Positions 8,177 to 16,631 of a stretch of DNA of 49,769 nt are shown piece after piece. The position numbers and the translations under genes are program-made. Within the stretch, counting starts at the first letter, position 1, and the number at the start of each line of letters is the position of its first letter. This stretch comes from UBA877 sp035506155 (GTDB lineage Bacteria > Chloroflexota > Anaerolineae > Anaerolineales > Villigracilaceae), in NCBI GenBank assembly GCA_035506155.1, contig DATJPX010000115.1, positions 1 through 49,769 on the forward strand, read 5' to 3'. Below the pieces are notes generated by a model that was given only the letters and a program-made list of their open reading frames with translations, had not been told where the DNA came from and ran no database searches.

Positions 8177-8950
8177 GTGTTCCGAAACGCAGTCCGCACT
8201 CTCGATCGCCCTTTTTTCTCTGCCGTCCTGGTTTGGATTCTGACGCTGGTTTTTACCCCGATTCTCCGCTGGACAGTCGGAGATCCGGCCATGCCTCTGA
8301 TGATTGTGGCCGGCGTATTGGCCCAGGTGCTGGCTGTCGGTCTCAGTCTGGGGCGGGCTTCGGGCTGGAAAGCCGCCCTGCTGGCTGGATTGCCGGTCCT
8401 TGCCCTGGCGTGGCTGGCCGAATGGCTTGGCAGCCGGACCGGTTTTCCCTTCGGGCGATATTCATACACGGAAGCGTTGCAGCCGCAACTGGGCGGGGTG
8501 CCGATCCTCGTCCCGTTTGCCTGGCTGATGATGCTCCCGCCTGCCTGGGCGATCGCCGACTGCATCGTCCGCCCTGGACAGGCGCATATGCTGACTTCTG
8601 GTCTGCGCCTCGCCCGGGCCATCGTTGCCGGTCTCGCCTTTGCGGCTTGGGATCTTTTCATCGATCCGCAGATGGTCAAATGGGGTATTTGGCATTGGGC
8701 ATCCCAAGGCGCATACTTTGGTATTCCCTGGACCAACTACGCTGGTTGGTTCCTTGTTGCCGCCCTGATTTCCCTCTTCCTGGCTCCTGAACGACTACCC
8801 GTCACTCCCCTGGTGTTTATTTACGCTCTAACCTGGTTCCTGACCGGTTTTGGCCAATTGTTTTTTTGGAAACTGCCAGGCCCGGCGATATATGGTTTCC
8901 TTGGCATGGGAACATTCCTTCTATCGACTTATCTGCGGAGGCGGACATAA
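8177..8950 (+). CDS. cruF: Carotenoid biosynthesis membrane protein (DUF422/CruF-like hydratase)
   Basis: 257-residue integral membrane protein with about seven hydrophobic helices. It matches the DUF422 family that contains carotenoid 1',2'-hydratase CruF and the haloarchaeal bisanhydrobacterioruberin hydratase. Family segments seen are EWLGSRTGFPFGRYSYT near residue 84, GVPILVPFAWLMM near 108, AWDLFIDPQMV near 158 and GIPWTNYAGW near 183, which supply the conserved acidic and aromatic residues. The start is GTG at 8177, chosen because a -10 box lies 6 nt before it. No other carotenoid gene is in the window, so the final product is unknown. Confidence 0.85.
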   Translation: MFRNAVRTLDRPFFSAVLVWILTLVFTPILRWTVGDPAMPLMIVAGVLAQVLAVGLSLGRASGWKAALLAGLPVLALAWLAEWLGSRTGFPFGRYSYTEALQPQLGGVPILVPFAWLMMLPPAWAIADCIVRPGQAHMLTSGLRLARAIVAGLAFAAWDLFIDPQMVKWGIWHWASQGAYFGIPWTNYAGWFLVAALISLFLAPERLPVTPLVFIYALTWFLTGFGQLFFWKLPGPAIYGFLGMGTFLLSTYLRRRT

Positions 8951-9078
8951 AGTCATCTTTAGGCGCTCGCCGCCAGGATGATTTCCGGGTAAAATCGAAG
9001 AGAAGCGGAGGAAATCGTCACCCAGAACGGCAATCCAAGTACACGAACATCCAAGACGCGATCTTTATCAGGTAGAGA

Positions 9079-9741
9079 ATGAAAAAATTATTCGTCGAAA
9101 AGCTCAATTTGGATTGGAAGATCGCCGTCCTCACGGTCGTCAGTACTACCCTGCTGGTATTCGATTATTACACCTCGCAGGCATTTCCCTGGGCGAAGTG
9201 GTTCCCTGCGTGGGCTTCGACCGGCCTTTCGGCGAAACTTCTCGATCGGACGGTCTTCTATTTTGTCATTCCCATGCTGATCATCCTGCTGGTCTTTCGC
9301 CAGAAACCGGCGGAGTTCGGGTTTTGCCTGGGGGATTGGAAGGCCGGCCTTCTCCTGACCATCGGATCGATCCTGTTGATCGCTCCGATCCTTTGGTGGG
9401 TGGCCCGGGGAAACGATGCCATGAACAGCTTCTACAAACCGATGGAATCCGGCCTGCCATGGAATACCCTGATCGACCTGTTCAGCTGGGAGTTCCTGTT
9501 CCGCGGCTGGCTGTTATTTGGATACGGCCGCAAGTTCGGCCCGGAGGCGATCTGGCTCCAGGCTGTCCCCTTTGCCCTGGCGCACGTTGGAAAGCCCGAG
9601 CTTGAGACACTTTCCACCATCATCGGCGGGTTTTTGTTCGGCTGGGTGGGTTGGCGGACGAAGTCCTATCTTTACCCGCTGCTCATCCACTGGTTCGTGG
9701 CGTCATTCGTTATTCTCGTTGCGGCAGGTGCACTTGGCTGA
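9079..9741 (+). CDS. CPBP-family intramembrane metalloprotease-like protein
   Basis: 220-residue membrane protein with six to seven helices and the CPBP signature order: SWEFLFRGW near residue 137 (motif 1, with Trp in place of the first Glu of EExxxR), FALAH near 167 and HWFVASF near 208. Variants with a single Glu are known in bacterial CPBP proteins; activity cannot be judged here. AGGTAGAGA precedes the ATG. Its last 8 nt overlap the start of the acetyltransferase gene. It differs clearly from the other CPBP protein at 3325-4044. Confidence 0.85.
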   Translation: MKKLFVEKLNLDWKIAVLTVVSTTLLVFDYYTSQAFPWAKWFPAWASTGLSAKLLDRTVFYFVIPMLIILLVFRQKPAEFGFCLGDWKAGLLLTIGSILLIAPILWWVARGNDAMNSFYKPMESGLPWNTLIDLFSWEFLFRGWLLFGYGRKFGPEAIWLQAVPFALAHVGKPELETLSTIIGGFLFGWVGWRTKSYLYPLLIHWFVASFVILVAAGALG

Positions 9742-10180
9742 GTATTCGATTCGCAAGGCAACTCCCGAAGACTCACTCCCCATCCGGGCATTGATCCACG
9801 CGGTCCGGATCAACCCGATGAGCCTGGACTGGCGGCACTTCGTCGTAGCCGTCGACCTTTCGGGCGGGCTGCTCGGCTGCGGCCAGGTCAAGGTCCATTC
9901 GGACGGCTCGCACGAGCTCGCCTCCATTGCGGTCCGGGAATCTGCCCGGGGAAAGGGGATCGCCCGTGCGGTGATCGAAACCCTTTTGGAGAGCGAAACC
10001 TTCCGGCCGCTGCACCTGATGTGCCGTTCACGCCTGGAACCGCTTTATGCGCGCTTTGGATTTCAACCGGTCCAGGTGAATGAAATGCCACCTTACTTCC
10101 AACGGCTCCACCGGCTTGCCCGTCTGATTAACGCCAACGCCGGCCCTGGGGACCATCTTTCAGTGATGCGCTTGGATTGA
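9734..10180 (+). CDS. GNAT-family N-acetyltransferase
   Basis: About 148 residues with a GNAT fold. The acetyl-CoA binding motif A is the beta-strand LASIAV followed by RESARGKGIARAVIE, and the C-terminal half has the LYARFGFQPV segment typical of strand beta-6. There is no upstream ATG in frame; the best start is TTG at 9734 (GCAGG before it) which overlaps the CPBP stop, with GTG at 9728 as an alternative. The long open frame back to 9518 runs inside the CPBP gene and is not credible as coding. The substrate is unknown. It is 7 nt upstream of the ComEA-like gene. Confidence 0.82.
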   Translation: MAEYSIRKATPEDSLPIRALIHAVRINPMSLDWRHFVVAVDLSGGLLGCGQVKVHSDGSHELASIAVRESARGKGIARAVIETLLESETFRPLHLMCRSRLEPLYARFGFQPVQVNEMPPYFQRLHRLARLINANAGPGDHLSVMRLD

Positions 10181-10187
10181 GGAACTC

Positions 10188-10715
10188 ATGAAGACGTACT
10201 TGAATATCGCGTATGGTGTTCTGATCGGTCTGTTGGCCGGTGGGATCATCTGGCTGGCAACCTCCCGGCCGCGCGGCGAAGCAGTCGTCCTCCTGCCGAC
10301 GCCCACACTGGGCACGGTGACGGTCTACATCACTGGGGCGGTCGCCACGCCGGGTGTCTACGTCCTGCCGGAAGAAAGCCGGCTGGATGCTGCAATCAAG
10401 GCTGCGGGAGGCTTTGTACCGGGAGCCGAACAGGAGAGCATCAACCTGGCCCAACCGCTCAAGGATGGGCAGCAGGTGAACGTTCCCGGCATCGTCGACA
10501 CCAGCCATGTCAATGCGGGGCGGGTAAATATCAATTCCGCCACAGTCACCGAACTGGATACCCTGCCGGGAATCGGCCCCACCACTGCCCAATCGATCGT
10601 GGATTATCGCCTGGAGAATGGGCCATTCCTGACAATCCAGGACATCGAGAACGTCCCCGGAGTCGGCCCGGCGACGTACGCCGACATCCAGGATTACATC
10701 ACGGTCGGTCCCTGA
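10188..10715 (+). CDS. comEA: ComEA-like DNA-binding protein (SLBB + helix-hairpin-helix)
   Basis: 175-residue membrane-anchored protein: one N-terminal helix (about 5-26), an extracytoplasmic SLBB domain (about 42-102, VTVYITGAVATPGVY) and a C-terminal pair of helix-hairpin-helix units (VNINSATVTELDTLPGIG and IENVPGVG). This is the ComEA layout, the receptor that binds incoming double-stranded DNA during natural transformation. ComEC would be the expected partner but is not in this window. GAGGA precedes the ATG, and the stop is 1 nt before the methyltransferase start. Confidence 0.93.
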   Translation: MKTYLNIAYGVLIGLLAGGIIWLATSRPRGEAVVLLPTPTLGTVTVYITGAVATPGVYVLPEESRLDAAIKAAGGFVPGAEQESINLAQPLKDGQQVNVPGIVDTSHVNAGRVNINSATVTELDTLPGIGPTTAQSIVDYRLENGPFLTIQDIENVPGVGPATYADIQDYITVGP

Positions 10716-10716
10716 A

Positions 10717-11274
10717 ATGCCTTTCGACCATTTCGATTTCATTGCGGGATGGTATAACCGGGCCGCTCCTTTCATCCCCAGCGAGCGGATGCTGGAGTGG
10801 TTGGCTCTGTCCCGGGAGCAGTCCCTCCTGGATGCAGGTGGGGGCACCGGCCGGGTGGCCCAGGCCCTGAGCAGGAACGTTCGAAAGACAGTTGTGGTCG
10901 ATCTTTCGTTGGGAATGCTCCACCATGCCGCCGAAAAAGGATTGGCGAGCGTTCGGTCGGCGGTTGAAAGCCTTCCGTTTCGTTCCGGAACTTTCGACCG
11001 GATTGTGATGGTGGATGCCTTTCATCACGTTCTCGATCAACGCCGGACCGCAAAGGAACTCTGGCGTGTCCTTGCTCCAGGAGGAAGGCTGCTCATCCTC
11101 GAGCCCGACATCCATCAGTTTGCGGTCCGGGGGCTCGCCCTGGGTGAAAAGCTACTCCTGATGCGGAGCCATTTTCTGTCTGGCGAACAAATTGCCGAAC
11201 TTTTCGAGAACCAATCCGGTCGGTGCCGGGTTAACTATTACGAACGGAGTGTCTTCATTGTTTACGAAAAGTAA
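10717..11274 (+). CDS. Class I SAM-dependent methyltransferase
   Basis: 185-residue methyltransferase of the UbiE/Methyltransf_11 type. Motif I is LLDAGGGTGRVAQAL near residue 37, with the acidic VVVDLS strand end near 61 and FDRIVMVDAFHHV plus LAPGGRLLILEP as the later strands. The acceptor is not evident; the short C-terminus suggests a small molecule. It follows comEA with one base between stop and start and is probably co-transcribed with it. Confidence 0.88.
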   Translation: MPFDHFDFIAGWYNRAAPFIPSERMLEWLALSREQSLLDAGGGTGRVAQALSRNVRKTVVVDLSLGMLHHAAEKGLASVRSAVESLPFRSGTFDRIVMVDAFHHVLDQRRTAKELWRVLAPGGRLLILEPDIHQFAVRGLALGEKLLLMRSHFLSGEQIAELFENQSGRCRVNYYERSVFIVYEK

Positions 11275-11304
11275 GGGAAGTGTTAAAACAAAGACCAAAA
11301 GTGC

Positions 11305-11310
11305 TAGAAT
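11305..11310 (+). promoter_or_regulatory. Candidate -10 box for the small membrane protein gene
   Basis: TAGAAT lies 33 nt before the ATG at 11344, with only a weak -35 (TTAAAA) upstream. It would give a short leader carrying CAGGAGA, a normal ribosome site. Confidence 0.35.
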
Positions 11311-11343
11311 GATAGTATCCGACCCAACCCTCAGGAGACAACT

Positions 11344-11583
11344 ATGGACGAAAAGACCAAAAAACTCAAGAAAATGGCAACCTGGACGATCGCAGTGTTC
11401 GCAACAGTTTTCGCCCTGGCGACCGCGGCCGTGTGGCTGGTGAAATTTCCGACGACCGGCGGTTCGAGATGGACGGTGCTTGGGGCGGTCCTGGCCTCCA
11501 GTTGGCTCATCTATCTCGTTGCAGCAGTGCTCTGCGTAGCCGCCTATTTTGGCTATGGTTTCTACTTGAACAGAAAGAAGTAA
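11344..11583 (+). CDS. Small membrane protein of unknown function
   Basis: 79 residues with a charged lysine-rich N-terminus, two hydrophobic helices (about 13-33 and 44-70) and a basic C-terminus. CAGGAGAC sits 6 nt before the ATG and a strong terminator follows, so it looks like a genuine independent gene. I do not recognise a family. Confidence 0.75.
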   Translation: MDEKTKKLKKMATWTIAVFATVFALATAAVWLVKFPTTGGSRWTVLGAVLASSWLIYLVAAVLCVAAYFGYGFYLNRKK

Positions 11584-11596
11584 ATAGTTGCTTATC

Positions 11597-11639
11597 AAAG
11601 AGGCCGGGTGTTCTGCTCCGGCCTCTTTCTGTTTATTTT
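11597..11639 (+). terminator. Rho-independent terminator
   Basis: An 11-bp perfect stem (AAAGAGGCCGG pairing with 11618-11628, 10-nt loop) is followed by a T-rich tract. It ends the plus-strand small-protein transcript and could weakly serve the convergent minus-strand operon. Confidence 0.85.
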
Positions 11640-11684
11640 CCCCGGTTCATCTCAAGGGAAGGGTGGCGTCGTGGGCAACCGTGG

Positions 11685-11927
11685 TCACCCCTCCCCGAGT
11701 CCTTTCTTGTATTCCGCAAACAACTTGCGAGCTTCCTCGGCTTTTTCCTTTGGGACGAAGACTTGAACGCGGCCTAAGCCGTTGATCGTGACCGGATAGA
11801 TGGAGTGTCCGACCGATTCTTGGATCAGCTCCACGTCGATTCCCTGGGCTTCAAGGTAACTCTCGAGCATATCCGCCTCCAGGCGTCCCTGGACATCGGT
11901 CAGTTTTTCGTATTTCAACGTATCCAT
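11685..11927 (-). CDS. DUF2007 domain protein (putative signal-transducing protein)
   Basis: 80-residue protein that fits DUF2007, a small GlnB-like fold: an acidic first helix (EADMLESYLEAQGIDVEL), a central strand pair and a final segment VQVFVPKEKAEEARKLF. The function of this family is not established. GAGAGGAA precedes the ATG, and it begins 16 nt after the helicase gene, so the two form an operon. Confidence 0.8.
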   Translation of the reverse strand: MDTLKYEKLTDVQGRLEADMLESYLEAQGIDVELIQESVGHSIYPVTINGLGRVQVFVPKEKAEEARKLFAEYKKGLGEG

Positions 11928-11943
11928 TTCCTCTCGCTTTCTT

Positions 11944-14742
11944 TCAGACTCCCAGCCATTTGGCTGTGGCGGCAGGAAGTCCGGTCAGGGAGCCCACCCG
12001 CAGCGTGCATTGGGGTAGAGATTCAATGAATAACTTCCCATATGCCTTCGTAAGGACTCGTCGATCGAGGATCGCTACGACGCCCCGGTCCGATTGGGTG
12101 CGGATGAGGCGCCCGAAGCCCTGGCGGAAGCGCAGGATCGCCTCGGGAAGGTGATACTCGTTGAAGGGATCCTCGAAGGTCTCTGCCCGGGCTGCTACGA
12201 GCGGATCGGATGGGACATCGAATGGCAACTTGACGATCACCAGCACCGACAAGGCTTCCCCGGGGATATCCACGCCTTCCCAAAATGAGCGGGTTCCCAG
12301 CAAAACGGCCCGCTGGGTACTCTTGAATGATTCCAACAGGGCATTTGGCGAAGCGCCCTCGCCTTGCTCATAGACCACGATGTCGTTTTGAGCCAGGGGA
12401 CCGGTAATGTTCTTCGAGGTGCGCTTGAGCTGGGCGTACGATGTGAACAGGACCAGGGCCCGGCCCCCGCTGGCTTTGCACAGGCTGACCAGGGTCCGGT
12501 CGAGCTGGCTTTGGAATTCGTGGGCATTGGGCTCGGCAATGTCATTCGCAATGTATAGGAGTGCTGCGCTTTCGTAATCGAACGGCGAGCCGAGCGCCAG
12601 CTCGTCGGCTTCGTCGGCAGTCAGGGTATTGCGGATGTAATTGAATTCACCGTGGGTGGTCAGGGTGGCGGAGGTCAGGATGACGCTGCGCTTTTCGTGC
12701 CAAAGATATTTCTCCACCAGGGGACCGACCCGGATGGGTGCCGCGTTAAGCGCCAGGCGATTGCTGTTCGGGTTGACCTCCACCCAGTAGACGTAATCGT
12801 TGGCGGGGTCGAAGATCATCGATCCGACCATGCCCTCGGCTTCCGTCAGCCGGCGGTAGAGGTTGCCGAGGTTGGCAATGACATCCTCAAGCGATTCGAC
12901 CCCGTCGGAATACAACTCAGTGGCGCCTTTCTGGACCTCGCCGAGCAGGGCGACCAGCAGGCCAAGGGTTTCGCTGGCCGCTCCCCAGGCGACTTCAACG
13001 GCGTCCCATCCCGGCTGGGTGCGCGTCGCCGGTAGAAGGCGCTCCTGATAGGCATACGTGCTCGCCGGCTGGCCTTCGCGTTGGTAGGAAATGAATTCGG
13101 CCAACGCTTCGAAGAACAGACGGGTCTGTTCCTGCAGGCGCCAGATCAGATCGGTGGCGCGTTCGACTTTCTGGGTGAGCAGCGCAAAATCCGATGGACG
13201 GACCTGGTCGCGGGCGGTGGCCAGGAGGTGCCCGAGAACGCCGGAGCTCGAGCCGCCCGCCTCCCGGATCAGGCGCTCCATGTCGCTCTGGGTCAGTCGG
13301 AAGGAGAGCGAGTCGGTTGTGGCGGCTTCCAGGTGGTGGCCTTCGTCGATGATGACGTGCTCGTACTCCGGCAGGACCCGATTGCCGACCGCGACATCGG
13401 TCAGCAGGAGGGCATGGTTGACGACCAGGATGTGGGCGTTCTGGGCTGCTTGTTTGGCCCGGAAGAACGGGCAGGCGCCGCCGGTCCGCTCCAGGCAGGT
13501 TTCGGCGGTGCAGGCGTCGTCCTCCGCTGAGACATGAACCCAGACCTCCCGCTCGGATGGGCCGGTCAGGTTGATCTCGGTCCGGTCGCCGCTGGTGTTT
13601 TCCATTTGCCAGACCAGGATCTTGGCCAGGACTCGCAGTTCGTCTGCCGTATTGGGTCCGCGCTTGCGCAGCAGCTCCAGGCGGCGCGGGCAGAGGTAAT
13701 TGGCGCGGCCTTTCAGGATGCTCGCCCGCAGGTCCAGATCGAGCGCCGCGCACAAGTCGGGGATGTCTTTTTTGATCAGCTGATCCTGGAGATTGATCGT
13801 GTTGGTGGAGATGACCACCCGGGTATTGTTTTCCAGGGCGAACAGGGCGGCCGGGACGAGGTAGGCGAAGGATTTCCCGACGCCGGTTCCCGCCTCGACC
13901 ATCAGGTGCTGGCCGTAGGAAAGGGCGTTGGCAACCGCCTTGAGCATTTCGACCTGCTCCGGCCGGTATTCATAGCTATCGAAATACTGGGAAAACGGTC
14001 CACCGTGTTCCAGGCTGGCGGCGGCCTCCTCCGGGTCAATCGGGCGGGGTTCCTTGGGATTCTGGATCGGCACCCGGTCCTTTTTCCCGTTTTCGTCGGA
14101 GTCCAGCGGCGCTTCGGCCTGGCGGCGGACCCGCTTGGCTTTCACGCCTTCTTTGGATCGGGCCCGCAAGGCTTGCTGGAATGCCCAGGCGCCGTCCCAC
14201 TCGATCGGCTCGCTGTAACGAACGATCTCGGCCAGCACTTCGAGCGGCAGCTCGCCAGCCTCGGCGATCAAGCGTTGGAAGACCCCATGGGTGGCGCGGG
14301 CATCGTCCAGGGCGCGATGGGTGGCCGGGAGGGCGATCCCAAGCTGTTGAACGAGCGATCCCAGGTTGTAGCGGCTGGCGGACGGCATCAGGACTGCCGC
14401 CAGTTCGTAAGTATCGATGCGCTCGTTGAGGGTGAATAATTGATATTTCTTGAAAAACGAGAGGTCGAATTGGATATTGTGGCCGAGGATGGGACAATCA
14501 CCGATGAAGGCGGCGAGTTCCTCGAGAACGTCGCGGATGCGAGGCGCCTGGCGGACCATCTCGTCGCTGATGCCGGTCAACCCGGTGATGAACTCCGGGA
14601 TGTGGCGGGCGGGATTGACCAGGCTGGTCCACTCATCTTCGACGCGGTTGCCATCAAAGCGGCGGGCGCCGATTTCGATGATCGCATCGGACTGGGGGTC
14701 CAGGCCGGTGGTTTCGATGTCCAAAGCGACGATGGAAGTCAT
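11944..14742 (-). CDS. dinG: DinG-type Fe-S helicase fused to a DnaQ-like exonuclease
   Basis: 932-residue two-domain protein. Residues 1-170 form a DEDD 3'-5' exonuclease (DIETTG at 8-13, GHNIQFD, HRALDDA). After a charged linker comes an XPD/DinG helicase: Walker A GTGVGKS near 289, DEGHH as the DEAH-type box, and a C-terminal motor with GTRSFWEGVD and the RFRQGFGRLIR motif VI. Four cysteines between the Walker A and DEGH boxes (YLCPRR, DAC, ETC, GACPF) are spaced like the 4Fe-4S ligands of XPD/DinG. It probably resolves R-loops, G4 or recombination structures. A TACACT box 6 nt before the ATG suggests a leaderless mRNA. Confidence 0.93.
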   Translation of the reverse strand: MTSIVALDIETTGLDPQSDAIIEIGARRFDGNRVEDEWTSLVNPARHIPEFITGLTGISDEMVRQAPRIRDVLEELAAFIGDCPILGHNIQFDLSFFKKYQLFTLNERIDTYELAAVLMPSASRYNLGSLVQQLGIALPATHRALDDARATHGVFQRLIAEAGELPLEVLAEIVRYSEPIEWDGAWAFQQALRARSKEGVKAKRVRRQAEAPLDSDENGKKDRVPIQNPKEPRPIDPEEAAASLEHGGPFSQYFDSYEYRPEQVEMLKAVANALSYGQHLMVEAGTGVGKSFAYLVPAALFALENNTRVVISTNTINLQDQLIKKDIPDLCAALDLDLRASILKGRANYLCPRRLELLRKRGPNTADELRVLAKILVWQMENTSGDRTEINLTGPSEREVWVHVSAEDDACTAETCLERTGGACPFFRAKQAAQNAHILVVNHALLLTDVAVGNRVLPEYEHVIIDEGHHLEAATTDSLSFRLTQSDMERLIREAGGSSSGVLGHLLATARDQVRPSDFALLTQKVERATDLIWRLQEQTRLFFEALAEFISYQREGQPASTYAYQERLLPATRTQPGWDAVEVAWGAASETLGLLVALLGEVQKGATELYSDGVESLEDVIANLGNLYRRLTEAEGMVGSMIFDPANDYVYWVEVNPNSNRLALNAAPIRVGPLVEKYLWHEKRSVILTSATLTTHGEFNYIRNTLTADEADELALGSPFDYESAALLYIANDIAEPNAHEFQSQLDRTLVSLCKASGGRALVLFTSYAQLKRTSKNITGPLAQNDIVVYEQGEGASPNALLESFKSTQRAVLLGTRSFWEGVDIPGEALSVLVIVKLPFDVPSDPLVAARAETFEDPFNEYHLPEAILRFRQGFGRLIRTQSDRGVVAILDRRVLTKAYGKLFIESLPQCTLRVGSLTGLPAATAKWLGV

Positions 14743-14748
14743 AGAACA

Positions 14749-14754
14749 AGTGTA
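14749..14754 (-). promoter_or_regulatory. Candidate -10 box for leaderless dinG
   Basis: The minus strand reads TACACT, then 6 nt, then the dinG ATG. No Shine-Dalgarno sequence intervenes and the preceding gene is closed by a terminator, so a promoter is expected here. The -35 region is weak and lies inside the terminator stem. Confidence 0.45.
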
Positions 14755-14758
14755 CCAT

Positions 14759-14809
14759 AAAAAATCCGACGGCCTGTGCGTTCCGTTTGGACGCGGGAAG
14801 GCCGTCGGA
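14759..14809 (-). terminator. Rho-independent terminator after the plsX operon
   Basis: A 10-bp stem (TCCGACGGCC at 14765-14774 with 14800-14809) has an inner GCGT/ACGC pairing in its loop and is followed on the minus strand by a run of T. It separates the plsX pair from dinG. Confidence 0.85.
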
Positions 14810-14827
14810 AAATTCTCACAGCGTCAA

Positions 14828-15538
14828 TTATTCTTCATCGGTAGTCTGCGGCAGGGCTTGTTGAATCCGGTTGAGCAATGACTCGCCCAGCTGCTTTTCC
14901 TTGCCCTTCCCGCGCATGAAATCCTTGAGATCCTTGGCCTTCAGGGCCGGCATCGGAGCGCCTTCCACATTCAGCTCGACTTTCGGATTGGCAAAGAGGA
15001 GCAGGGTCTGGATCGTGGGGATCTCGGTCCCCTCGGGCAGGACCTTTTTAAAGTAGCGCTGGGCCGAATCGATTGCCGCCTCGGCTTCCAGATCTGGGCG
15101 GCCGATGGTGTCCTGTCCGAAAAGACGAAGATAGCCCTGGATGACGCCTCCGCCCTTCAAGCGCCAACGTTTCTTGTCATAACTCACGACGCCGTTCAGG
15201 TAGTAGGGCAGGATCGCCCAAACCCCGGCAGGACTGACGAGCAGGTGGGAAACCGGGGTGACATAATGATAGGCGATGAAGTCCCGGCCCAGTCCCTTCA
15301 GACTCTTGTCGATGACCTCGTTGGGACGCGGGTTGCGCCCCCAACGGTTGGTGAAATAAGTGCCGATCTGGAAGAGGAAAAAGCCGACCAGCAAAGCGCC
15401 CAGCCAGTATGCCGGTTCGTTTTGCATCCTGTAGGAGATGATCATGGCGACCACCATCAGGCCCAGCGAACCCAATGTGGTGTACTGGCCGATCTTGGAA
15501 TTCCGTTGGATCAATTTTGTATTAGTTACTGTTCTCAT
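14828..15538 (-). CDS. Membrane protein with NERD-like domain
   Basis: 236 residues: two hydrophobic helices near the N-terminus (about 21-37 and 43-61) followed by a soluble region. The stretch from HLLVSPAGVWAI through VSYDKKRWRLKG resembles NERD nuclease-related domains, but the usual catalytic Asp/Lys pattern is not clear. The start is the ATG at 15536-15538, 4 nt after the plsX stop; the frame continues upstream inside plsX without support. Fold assignment is tentative and the role is unknown. Confidence 0.7.
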   Translation of the reverse strand: MRTVTNTKLIQRNSKIGQYTTLGSLGLMVVAMIISYRMQNEPAYWLGALLVGFFLFQIGTYFTNRWGRNPRPNEVIDKSLKGLGRDFIAYHYVTPVSHLLVSPAGVWAILPYYLNGVVSYDKKRWRLKGGGVIQGYLRLFGQDTIGRPDLEAEAAIDSAQRYFKKVLPEGTEIPTIQTLLLFANPKVELNVEGAPMPALKAKDLKDFMRGKGKEKQLGESLLNRIQQALPQTTDEE

Positions 15539-15542
15539 TAGT

Positions 15543-16565
15543 TTATGCCTTGGGCTGGAGCGATTGTTCGATCGCAGCGCGGATCGAATCCTGCACATGC
15601 GCTTCGGCTGCGTTCTTGGCCAGCCGGACGGCGTTCTTGATGGCGATCTCGTTCGAGCGGCCATGGCCGATGAAGACGAGGCCGTCGACGCCCAGCAATG
15701 GAGCGGCGCCTTCCTCTTCCGGATCGAGCATCTTCTTGATCTTACGCAGGGTCGGGCGGACCAGCGCCCCGCCGATCTTGGCTGTCAGAGGACCGCTGTT
15801 GATTAGCTCCTTGACCTTGTCGAGGATGAGTTTCGCGACCGCCTCGGACGATTTGAGCATGATGTTGCCGGTAAAACCGTCGCAGACTGCCACGTCGACC
15901 TTGCCGCCGATGACTTCCTTGCCCTCGACGTTGCCGTAGAAATTCAAACCGGATTCCTTCAGGAGGGGGTAGGTGTGTTTGACCAGGTCATTGCCTTTTC
16001 CGGCTTCCTCGCCGTTGGAGAGCAGTCCAACCTTGGGACTTGCGACCCCGCGGACCTTTTCGGCGTATACGCTGCCCATGATCCCGAACTGGAGCAGGTT
16101 CTCCGGCTTGCAATCCGGATTGGCGCCCACATCCATGACCACACAAAAGCCGGTGGCGGTCGGGAAGACCGGGGCGAGCCCGGGCCGGTCCACGCCATGG
16201 ATGGTGCCCAGGCGGAAGTAGGCCGTCACGGAGGCTGCGCCGGTGTTTCCGGCTGTAACGAAGGCGTCCGCCTCGCCGTTCTTGACGAGGTCGATGCCGA
16301 CCGCCATCGAGTTCTTCGAGTTCGGCCGGCGGGCTTTCAACACAAGGGCCATGCCCTTATCTTCCATCGTAAGCATCTCCGGCGCATGGACGATGCGGAT
16401 TGGCAGGTCGCCGGGATTTTGGGCGGCCAGCACTGGTCTGATCTTCGTTTCGTCTCCGACGAGGATGATTTCGACGCCATATTCCCGGGCGGCCTGGACT
16501 GCGCCGAGCACATCGGGGGTGGGGAATTCGTCGCTCCCCATGGCGTCCACTACGATCCGAGTCAT
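15543..16565 (-). CDS. plsX: Phosphate acyltransferase PlsX
   Basis: 340-residue cytosolic enzyme that converts acyl-ACP and phosphate to acyl-phosphate, the donor for PlsY in phospholipid synthesis. Recognised by RIVVDAMGSDEFP at the N-terminus, the VTAGNTGA segment, DVGANPDCKPENL, and GNIMLKSSEAV near the C-terminal third. AGGAGG lies 6 nt before the ATG at 16563-16565, which decides this start over the longer frame to 16661 that would run into the tRNA gene. In many bacteria plsX neighbours fabH or acpP; here it pairs with a NERD-like gene. Confidence 0.95.
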   Translation of the reverse strand: MTRIVVDAMGSDEFPTPDVLGAVQAAREYGVEIILVGDETKIRPVLAAQNPGDLPIRIVHAPEMLTMEDKGMALVLKARRPNSKNSMAVGIDLVKNGEADAFVTAGNTGAASVTAYFRLGTIHGVDRPGLAPVFPTATGFCVVMDVGANPDCKPENLLQFGIMGSVYAEKVRGVASPKVGLLSNGEEAGKGNDLVKHTYPLLKESGLNFYGNVEGKEVIGGKVDVAVCDGFTGNIMLKSSEAVAKLILDKVKELINSGPLTAKIGGALVRPTLRKIKKMLDPEEEGAAPLLGVDGLVFIGHGRSNEIAIKNAVRLAKNAAEAHVQDSIRAAIEQSLQPKA

Positions 16566-16591
16566 ACTTCCTCCTAAGGGAAATGTCTTGC

Positions 16592-16619
16592 TTGACAACC
16601 AACTGAACGTGATTATAAT
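16592..16619 (+). promoter_or_regulatory. Promoter of tRNA-Leu
   Basis: TTGACA (16592-16597), 16-nt spacer, TATAAT (16614-16619). Both boxes match consensus perfectly. Predicted transcription start near 16626, six bases before the mature tRNA. Confidence 0.85.
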
Positions 16620-16631
16620 ACGCCTGCTCAC

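Noticed and set aside
9518..9733. N-terminal extension of the GNAT acetyltransferase
   Set aside because: These codons lie inside the CPBP gene in another frame and give an Arg/Ser-rich translation outside the GNAT fold.
16612..16617. Minus-strand TATAAT as the plsX promoter
   Set aside because: It is the mirror of the tRNA -10 box and has no -35 at the right distance, which would fall inside the tRNA gene.
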